Translations under genes and position numbers: made by a program
Origin: DASSHA01 sp035693145
GTDB taxonomy: Bacteria; Chloroflexota; Limnocylindria; Limnocylindrales; CSP1-4
DNA: 34,932 nucleotides
Direction of reading: 5' to 3'
Assembly: GCA_035693145.1 (NCBI GenBank)
Contig: DASSHA010000113.1
Coordinates: forward strand, 1-34,932
Shown: positions 29,755 through 34,932 of the stretch, piece after piece
Position numbering within the stretch: the first letter of the stretch is position 1
Layout of the letters: each line of letters opens with the position of its first letter
The notes under the pieces: model-generated
What the model was told of the DNA's origin: nothing
The model's database searches: none
The model's input: only the letters and a program-made list of their open reading frames with translations

Positions 29755-30744
29755 GTGGCCATCGTCGACCTCATCCCGACGCGGCCGCTCGCGACCGATC
29801 GGCCGCGGATCCGGATCGCCCTGGGGCCAGGCGATCGACCGCTCGTCGCCGAGGGCGACGCTGTCGACGCCGGAACGCCGCTCGTCGAACGCCTGCGCGA
29901 CGCCCGCATCGAGCTCGTCCCGGACGCCGGCTCCGCGGCGGCGCCCGGCGATCGCGTCGGGGTTCGCCCTCGCCACGCGCGCCGCGACGCCGAGCGGCGG
30001 ATGGACGACGGGGAGCTGCTGTTCAGCGACGGCGGCCGCCAGCGGGTGGTCGTCGGCGAGAGCGTCGACCTCGTCGAGGCGCCGGCCTCGGCGACGGTTC
30101 GCGAGGTCAGATCGGGCAGCCACCTGACGATCGAGACGACGGGCCGCGCGGTTCCGGGCGTCCTCGCGCTCGGCGTGCCGACGTACGGTCGGCTCGACCT
30201 CGCCACCGACGAGGACGGCGAGCTGCGGCCGGGCTCGGTCGACGTCGGGCGGGCCGGGACGATCCTCGTCGTCGGCTCGCGCGTCGACGCGGAGACGCTC
30301 ACCCGCGCCCGGGCGATGGGCGTTCGCGGGATGGTCGTCTCGACGCTGCCGGCGAAGGAGGAACGCGACTTCAGCGCGTCCGAGCGACGCCAGCGGGCCG
30401 CGCTCCACCAGCTCCCGCCATTCGGCGTCGTCGTGCTCGACGGTGCGATCCGGAGACCGATCGCGGGTCCGATCATGGCGCTGCTGCGGTCGCTGAGCGG
30501 TCAACAGGTCGGGCTGTCGATCGATCCGCCGGCGCTGCTGTTCGAGGCCGCGGAGTCGGTCACCTTCGACCCGGACGCCATCCGCGTCCGACATGGGTCG
30601 CTCGCCGGACGCGAGGGGCGCTGGGCGGGCCCGGCCGGCCTTCGGCGGTTCGCCGGCGGCGTGCACCTCGAGGCCGGCTTCGTCCGCCTCGACGACGGCG
30701 AGATCCGGGCGCTCCCGCTCGCCGATCTCGAGCGGTTCGCCTGA
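29755..30744 (+). CDS. Conserved-looking partner of the MutL-like protein, function unknown
   Basis: 329 residues from GTG 29755, 4 bases after the MutL-like stop. I do not recognise a named family. The N-terminal half has paired beta segments with glycines (GDRPLVAEGDAVDAGTPLV, EAPASATVREVRSGSHLTI) that resemble barrel-sandwich or biotinyl-like folds. The middle has GTILVVGSRVDAETLTRARAMGVRGMVVS, a Rossmann-like alternation. The end is GGVHLEAGFVRLDDGEIRALPLADLERFA. There is no signal peptide or membrane segment. Tight coupling suggests it works with the upstream ATPase. Confidence 0.75.
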   Translation: MAIVDLIPTRPLATDRPRIRIALGPGDRPLVAEGDAVDAGTPLVERLRDARIELVPDAGSAAAPGDRVGVRPRHARRDAERRMDDGELLFSDGGRQRVVVGESVDLVEAPASATVREVRSGSHLTIETTGRAVPGVLALGVPTYGRLDLATDEDGELRPGSVDVGRAGTILVVGSRVDAETLTRARAMGVRGMVVSTLPAKEERDFSASERRQRAALHQLPPFGVVVLDGAIRRPIAGPIMALLRSLSGQQVGLSIDPPALLFEAAESVTFDPDAIRVRHGSLAGREGRWAGPAGLRRFAGGVHLEAGFVRLDDGEIRALPLADLERFA

Positions 30745-30771
30745 CCCGATCCTCGGTCGGAGCCCGTCCGC

Positions 30772-30777
30772 TACGCT
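30772..30777 (+). promoter_or_regulatory. -10-like TACGCT, leaderless configuration
   Basis: TACGCT ends 6 bases before the tsaE GTG (30784), the same spacing as before the TPR gene. No Shine-Dalgarno precedes this GTG. A promoter here would drive the tsa-rimI-rsmA-ispE block. Confidence 0.35.
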
Positions 30778-30783
30778 CGCATC

Positions 30784-31257
30784 GTGCCCGCCCCGACCGC
30801 CGCACAGCAGGTCGTGACGTCGCCGGACCCGGCCGCGACCCGGGAGCTGGGACGGCGTCTCGGCGTCGTCGCGCGTGCCGGCGACCTCGTCGCTCTCTAC
30901 GGTGAGCTGGGTGCCGGGAAGACGCAGCTCGTGAAGGGCGTCGCGGCCGGTCTCGGCGTTGTCGACACGGTCAGCTCGCCGAGCTTCGTCCTGATGGGCG
31001 AGTACGAGGGCCGCGTGCCGCTCTTCCATCTCGACCTCTACCGCCTCGACGGACCGGCCGACGTCATCGGCGGCGGGCTTCTCGACGAGCGGCAGGTGAT
31101 CGGGCTCACGATCATCGAATGGGCCGAGCGTCTCGGCGCGTCGATTCCGCGCGACCGGCTGGACGTCTCGATCGACGGTACGGGCGACGCGCCGCGAACG
31201 ATCCGGCTCCGCACGACGAGCGCTGCGTACGCGCGCTACCTCGAGGCGGTGCGATGA
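30784..31257 (+). CDS. tsaE: tRNA t6A biosynthesis ATPase TsaE
   Basis: 157 residues from GTG 30784. The Walker A loop GELGAGKT is at 40-47, the switch-like SPSFVLMGEY follows, and FHLDLYRL and IEWAERL are conserved. TsaE binds the TsaB-TsaD dimer and hydrolyses ATP in the cycle that makes t6A37 on ANN-decoding tRNAs. It overlaps tsaB by 4 bases. Confidence 0.96.
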   Translation: MPAPTAAQQVVTSPDPAATRELGRRLGVVARAGDLVALYGELGAGKTQLVKGVAAGLGVVDTVSSPSFVLMGEYEGRVPLFHLDLYRLDGPADVIGGGLLDERQVIGLTIIEWAERLGASIPRDRLDVSIDGTGDAPRTIRLRTTSAAYARYLEAVR

Positions 31258-31973
31258 CCGCCAGCCCGCTGGGCGGACGCGACGGCCACGACGGCCTGCG
31301 CCGACCGCTCCTCGTCGTCGACACGGCCACCTCCACGATCGTCGTCGGCACGGCGACCGGTGACGGGGAGCTCGACGCCTCCTCGTCCTGGCCCGCCGGC
31401 CACCGCCACGGCGAGACGCTCCTGCCCTCGCTCGGCCGGTTCCTGGGTGAGCAGAACGTCCGGCGATCGCGGCTGGCCGGCATCGTCGTCGGCACGGGCC
31501 CGGGCGCCTTCACCGGCCTGCGGGTCGGCCTCGCGACGGCGAAGGGGCTCGCGCTCGGGTTCGGGATCCCGCTGGTCGGAATCTCCACCGGGGAGGCGCT
31601 CCTCGCCGCCGCCGCCGTGGATGGCGATGCGATCGAGCCCGACCTCGCGCTGCTTCTGCCCGCCGGGCCGTGGGATCGGGTGCTCGTTCGTCGCGGGCAG
31701 CCGCCACGCCTGGTCCCCGGCGCCGAGCGTCCCGACGCGGCGCCCGATCGCCTCGTCGCGGTCGACCTCGTCGATCGTGCCCCGGCCGAGGCCGTGGCGC
31801 GGGGCGAGCGCGCCCGGGCCGGACTCCTCGCCGCGCTCGCGCGCCTGGGCGCCGCGCGATTCGCCACGAGCCCCGCTGGCGACGACCTCGCGGCCCTCGT
31901 TCCCGAGTACGTGACGCTGCCGCGCGGCGTCCGCGACGTCCCGAGCGACGGCGTGGCGCTCACGGTCGAGTAG
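31254..31973 (+). CDS. tsaB: tRNA t6A biosynthesis protein TsaB
   Basis: 239 residues from ATG 31254 (ATGA with tsaE). The ASKHA fold shows LLVVDTATSTIVVGTA near the N-terminus and the conserved GTGPGAFTGLRVG (80-92). TsaB lacks the metal site and acts as the partner of TsaD. The C-terminal part is alanine-rich and less conserved. The open frame upstream belongs to the shadow of tsaE. Confidence 0.94.
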   Translation: MTASPLGGRDGHDGLRRPLLVVDTATSTIVVGTATGDGELDASSSWPAGHRHGETLLPSLGRFLGEQNVRRSRLAGIVVGTGPGAFTGLRVGLATAKGLALGFGIPLVGISTGEALLAAAAVDGDAIEPDLALLLPAGPWDRVLVRRGQPPRLVPGAERPDAAPDRLVAVDLVDRAPAEAVARGERARAGLLAALARLGAARFATSPAGDDLAALVPEYVTLPRGVRDVPSDGVALTVE

Positions 31974-31980
31974 GCGAGCC

Positions 31981-32559
31981 GTGGTCGCCGCGCCTCCGCT
32001 TCGGGTCCGGGTCGAGCCGATGACCGTCGCCGACCTGCCCGAGGTCCAGGCGATCGAGCGAGCGAGCTTCACGACACCGTGGCCGCCGAACGCCTACCGA
32101 ACCGAGCTCGAGACGAACCGGCTCGCGCACTACGTCGTCGCCCGTGCCGAGGGCCGGGTCGTCGGCTTCGCCGGGGTCTGGCTGATGGTCGACGAGGCCC
32201 ACATCACGACGTTCGCCGTGGCGCCGGGCTGGCGTCGCCGGCGGATCGGCGAGCGGATGCTCATCGCCGTCCTCGACCTCGCCATCGGCCGGCGCGCGAC
32301 CGACGCCACGCTCGAGGTCCGGCTGTCGAACCTCGCGGCCCGCCGGCTGTACGAGAAGTACGGCTTTCGCCCGGTCGGGCTTCGACCGCGGTACTACAGC
32401 GACGACAACGAGGATGCGCTGATCATGACAACCGAGCCGCTCGCGACGCCGGCCATGCGGGCGCGACTCGAGCGGCTCCGGATCGCGCTCGAGGCGGCCG
32501 ACGACCCGCACGCCGGCCGGGCGACCGACCGTGCCGGCGAGCCGGAGTCGCGGGCGTGA
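31981..32559 (+). CDS. rimI: Ribosomal-protein-alanine N-acetyltransferase RimI
   Basis: 192 residues from GTG 31981. GNAT features are DLPEVQAIERASFTTPWP, the acetyl-CoA loop ITTFAVAPGWRRRRIGERML (75-94, a basic version of the Q/R-x-x-G-x-G/A loop), and LEVRLSNLAARRLYEKYGF (111-129). The end YYSDDNEDALIM is typical of RimI. Residues after about 155 form an extra charged tail. RimI is commonly found between tsaB and tsaD. It overlaps tsaD by 4 bases. Confidence 0.93.
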   Translation: MVAAPPLRVRVEPMTVADLPEVQAIERASFTTPWPPNAYRTELETNRLAHYVVARAEGRVVGFAGVWLMVDEAHITTFAVAPGWRRRRIGERMLIAVLDLAIGRRATDATLEVRLSNLAARRLYEKYGFRPVGLRPRYYSDDNEDALIMTTEPLATPAMRARLERLRIALEAADDPHAGRATDRAGEPESRA

Positions 32560-33665
32560 GCGGCCGCCTCATCCTCGCCGTCGAGAGCAGCTGCGACGAG
32601 ACGGGGATCGCCCTGGTCGACGGCGGCGGACGGCGGATCCTCTCGAACGCCGTCGCGAGCCAGGTCGCCCTCCACGCACCGACCGGTGGGATCGTCCCCG
32701 AGGTCGCCGCGCGTGCACACATCCGCTGGGTCGTGCCGGTGCTCGAGGAGGCGTGGTCCGCGGCCGGCTGTACGTGGGACGACGTCGCGGGCGTCGCGGT
32801 CACCTATGGCCCGGGCCTCGCGGGGTCGCTCCTCGTCGGGATCAACTTCGCCAAGGCCCTGGCGTGGGCGAAGGACAAGCCGCTCGTCGGCGTCAACCAT
32901 CTCGAGGGCCACGTCTACGCCGCCTGGCTCGTCGACCCGGCCGAGGACGAGGCGGCCAAGCCCGAGCCGGTCTTTCCGCTCGTCGTGCTCGTCGTCTCGG
33001 GCGGGCACACGTTCCTGGCCGAGATGTCCGACCACCTGACGTATCGGCTGCTCGGCCAGACGGTCGACGACGCCGCCGGCGAGGCGTTCGACAAGGTGGG
33101 CCGCCTGCTCGGATTGCCGTATCCCGGCGGGCCGGCGATCCAGGCGGCGGCGGAACGGGCCACCGATCGTCGACGCGTCTTCCCGCGTGCCTGGCTCGGC
33201 GACAGCTACGACTTCAGCTTCAGCGGGCTCAAGACCGCGGCACGTCGGATCGTCGACGCGGCCCGTGCCGACGAGGGCCTGCCGACCGGGCGCGCGGCCG
33301 CGAACGAGCCGCGGGCACAGCTGTCCGCGGCGAGCGTCGCCGAGCTCGCCTGGGGGTTCCAGGACTCCGTCGTCGACGTCCTCGCGACGAAGACGATCCG
33401 GGCGGCCGAGGAGATCGGTGCCCGGTCGATCGTCGTCGGCGGCGGCGTTGCAGCGAACCGGCCGCTGCGCGAGCGGATCGCCAGCGAGGCCGCGGAACGC
33501 AACCTGCCGCTCATCGTCCCGCGGCCCGGGCTGTGCACCGACAACGGCGCGATGATCGGTGCGGCCGGCGCGCGGCGGCTCGCCGCGGGCGATCGCTCGG
33601 GCCTCGACCTCGACGCGCGGCCCTCGCTCCCGCTCGCGCGACGGGTCGGCGCCGCCGCCCGGTGA
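32556..33665 (+). CDS. tsaD: tRNA N6-adenosine threonylcarbamoyltransferase TsaD
   Basis: 369 residues from GTG 32556. ILAVESSCDETGIALVD opens the ASKHA fold. The metal-binding histidines H115 and H119 are in NHLEGHVYAAW. Nucleotide-binding VLVVSGGHTFLA, DFSFSGLKTA and the C-terminal GGGVAANRPLRE and CTDNGAMIG are all present. TsaD transfers the threonylcarbamoyl group to A37. The frame is open upstream inside rimI, but the GTGA overlap and family start fix 32556. Confidence 0.97.
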   Translation: MSGRLILAVESSCDETGIALVDGGGRRILSNAVASQVALHAPTGGIVPEVAARAHIRWVVPVLEEAWSAAGCTWDDVAGVAVTYGPGLAGSLLVGINFAKALAWAKDKPLVGVNHLEGHVYAAWLVDPAEDEAAKPEPVFPLVVLVVSGGHTFLAEMSDHLTYRLLGQTVDDAAGEAFDKVGRLLGLPYPGGPAIQAAAERATDRRRVFPRAWLGDSYDFSFSGLKTAARRIVDAARADEGLPTGRAAANEPRAQLSAASVAELAWGFQDSVVDVLATKTIRAAEEIGARSIVVGGGVAANRPLRERIASEAAERNLPLIVPRPGLCTDNGAMIGAAGARRLAAGDRSGLDLDARPSLPLARRVGAAAR

Positions 33666-34549
33666 CCGAACGCCCGGTCGTCGACCCGCGCGCGATCCGC
33701 CGCGCTCTGCGTGAGGCCGGCGTTCGGGCCCGCCATTCGCTCAGCCAGAACTTTCTCGCCGACGCCGACGTGCTCGACGCCGTCCTCGTCGAGGCCGCGC
33801 CGACGGCCGGTACCCGCATCCTCGAGATCGGTCCCGGCCTCGGAATCCTCACCGGGGCGCTGATCGATGCCGGCGCCGTCGTCACGGCCATCGAGCTCGA
33901 CGGGGCGCTCGCCGCACGGCTGGCGGCCGAACGCGCCGGAAGCGTCTCGCTCGGCGAGCGCGATCCGGACGCCGCCGGTGCGCTGCGGATCGTCGTCGGC
34001 GACGCGCTCGACGTCGACCTCGACGCGCTCGTCGAGCCGCCGTTCGACGTCGTCGCGAACATCCCGTACCACATCACGAGCCCGATCCTGCACCGCCTCC
34101 TCGGCGGAACCGTCCGGCCGCGCCGGCTCGTGCTCATGGTCCAGCGCGAAGTGGCCGAGCGGATCGCCGCGCCGCCGGGCCGGATGAGCTACCTGTCGGT
34201 GTTCGTCCAGCACCACGCGGCGGCCCGAGTCGCCGCGACGGTGCCGCCGACGGCGTTCGAGCCAGAGCCGGCGGTGGATTCGGCGATCCTCGTCCTCGAC
34301 GTCACGCGGCCCGGCCGGCGGTCGCCTGCCGAGGTCGCGGCGGAGGACGGCCTGTGGCGTGTCGTCCAGGCGGGATTCCGCGAGCGGCGGAAGATGCTGC
34401 ACAACGTCCTGACGCGGCAGCTGCCGATCCCGCCCGAGCGGATCGTCACAGCCCTCGCCGCGACCGGGATTGACGGCGAACGGCGGCCCCAGACGCTGTC
34501 GGTCGCCGAATGGGTCGCACTCCGCGATGCGCTCGGCCCGATCGGATGA
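33662..34549 (+). CDS. rsmA: 16S rRNA dimethyladenosine transferase RsmA (KsgA)
   Basis: 295 residues from GTG 33662 (GTGA with tsaD). It dimethylates A1518 and A1519 in 16S rRNA. RHSLSQNFLAD (24-34), the SAM-binding EIGPGLGILT (55-64), GDAL, and the catalytic NIPYHITSPI (133-142) are intact. A short insertion (about 93-107) sits before the GDAL motif. ATGA overlaps ispE. rsmA-ispE is a common pair. Confidence 0.96.
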   Translation: MTERPVVDPRAIRRALREAGVRARHSLSQNFLADADVLDAVLVEAAPTAGTRILEIGPGLGILTGALIDAGAVVTAIELDGALAARLAAERAGSVSLGERDPDAAGALRIVVGDALDVDLDALVEPPFDVVANIPYHITSPILHRLLGGTVRPRRLVLMVQREVAERIAAPPGRMSYLSVFVQHHAAARVAATVPPTAFEPEPAVDSAILVLDVTRPGRRSPAEVAAEDGLWRVVQAGFRERRKMLHNVLTRQLPIPPERIVTALAATGIDGERRPQTLSVAEWVALRDALGPIG

Positions 34550-34932
34550 GGGACCCGACGGATCGTCTCGCCCCGATCGTCCGGTTCGCGCCGGCGAAGC
34601 TGAACCTGACCCTCGCCGTCGTCGGTCGACGACCCGACGGCCTCCATACCCTCCATTCGGTGATGGCCGCCCTCACCGTGGGCGATCGACTGTCTGCGGC
34701 CGCGATTCCGGCGGCGGCCGGCGAGACGACGACCGACACGCTCCACGTCGAGGGGCTCGATCCCGGCCCGCCGGGCGAGAATCTCGTCCTCCGCGCGATC
34801 GCGCTCGCGCGTGAGGCGGTTCGACCGACCTGGCCCGCCGCGCCGGCCGTCCCGCCGCCGCTCGCCCTGCGGCTCGAGAAGCGGATCCCGATCGCGGCCG
34901 GGCTCGGCGGCGGCAGCGCCGACGCCGCCGCC
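34546..34932 (+). CDS. ispE: 4-diphosphocytidyl-2-C-methyl-D-erythritol kinase IspE (5-prime part)
   Basis: 129 codons from ATG 34546. The frame is still open at the window end. APAKLNLTLAVVGRRPDGLHTLHS is the IspE N-terminus, and PIAAGLGGGSADAAA is the GHMP-kinase ATP loop. IspE phosphorylates CDP-methylerythritol in the MEP isoprenoid pathway. The start overlaps the rsmA stop by 4 bases. Confidence 0.95.
   Translation, partial: MRDPTDRLAPIVRFAPAKLNLTLAVVGRRPDGLHTLHSVMAALTVGDRLSAAAIPAAAGETTTDTLHVEGLDPGPPGENLVLRAIALAREAVRPTWPAAPAVPPPLALRLEKRIPIAAGLGGGSADAAA

Noticed and set aside
28092..30476. A nearly 800-codon minus-strand frame opposite the MutL-like gene and its partner.
   Set aside because: It has shadow-frame composition. 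The plus strand has ASKHA motifs and gene-like junctions.

Overview
The window is a gene-dense, strongly GC-rich bacterial chromosome segment with almost every gene on the + strand. Third codon positions are nearly all G or C, and GTG starts are very common. Gene content and order fit a member of Chloroflexota, possibly an environmental high-GC class such as Limnocylindria/Ellin6529. This is inference from three things: the long str-S10-spc-alpha ribosomal cluster, the MutL-like ASKHA protein with its partner gene, and general protein character. There is no rRNA gene to confirm it. I saw no tRNA, rRNA, CRISPR, insertion sequence or phage gene, and no gene-free stretch over 300 bases.

1-17775 is the ribosomal protein supercluster: tuf end, S10, (136-base gap), L3-L4-L23-L2-S19-L22-S3-L16-L29-S17-L14-L24-L5-S14-S8-L6-L18-S5-L30-L15-SecY-Adk-Map, a promoter-bearing gap, then IF1-L36-S13-S11-S4-RpoA-L17, another gap, and TruA-L13-S9. 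The order is textbook. What is unusual is the protein tails (S17, L15, L30, RpoA), an arginine/serine insertion in L24, and structured or small-ORF-bearing gaps.

17831-24830 links cell-wall precursor synthesis with c-di-AMP: a TPR protein, CdaA, CdaR and GlmM in one tight block, then GlmS and AcpS. 24823-27281 holds NnrD (stand-alone NAD(P)H-hydrate dehydratase) and alanine racemase. 27221-30744 is the least understood part: a macro-domain protein, a 97-residue unknown, a MutL-like ASKHA protein and a 329-residue unknown, with no mutase nearby. 30784-34932 is the t6A tRNA-modification set TsaE-TsaB-RimI-TsaD, followed by RsmA and the start of IspE, nearly all joined by 4-base start/stop overlaps.

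The most striking observation is a family of three near-identical short elements in the gaps before truA, glmS and acpS. In the same + frame each contains an ATG-initiated ORF of 18-20 codons beginning MASRSSA, and each ORF stops at, next to, or just inside the start of the downstream gene. Over the conserved codons the copies differ almost only at third positions. This looks like a family of leader peptides or structured leaders controlling unrelated housekeeping genes. A minus-strand reading shares the same wobble positions and cannot be excluded. A 46-codon ORF between rpsJ and rplC and a 6-codon minicistron before adk also end on the next gene's start codon.
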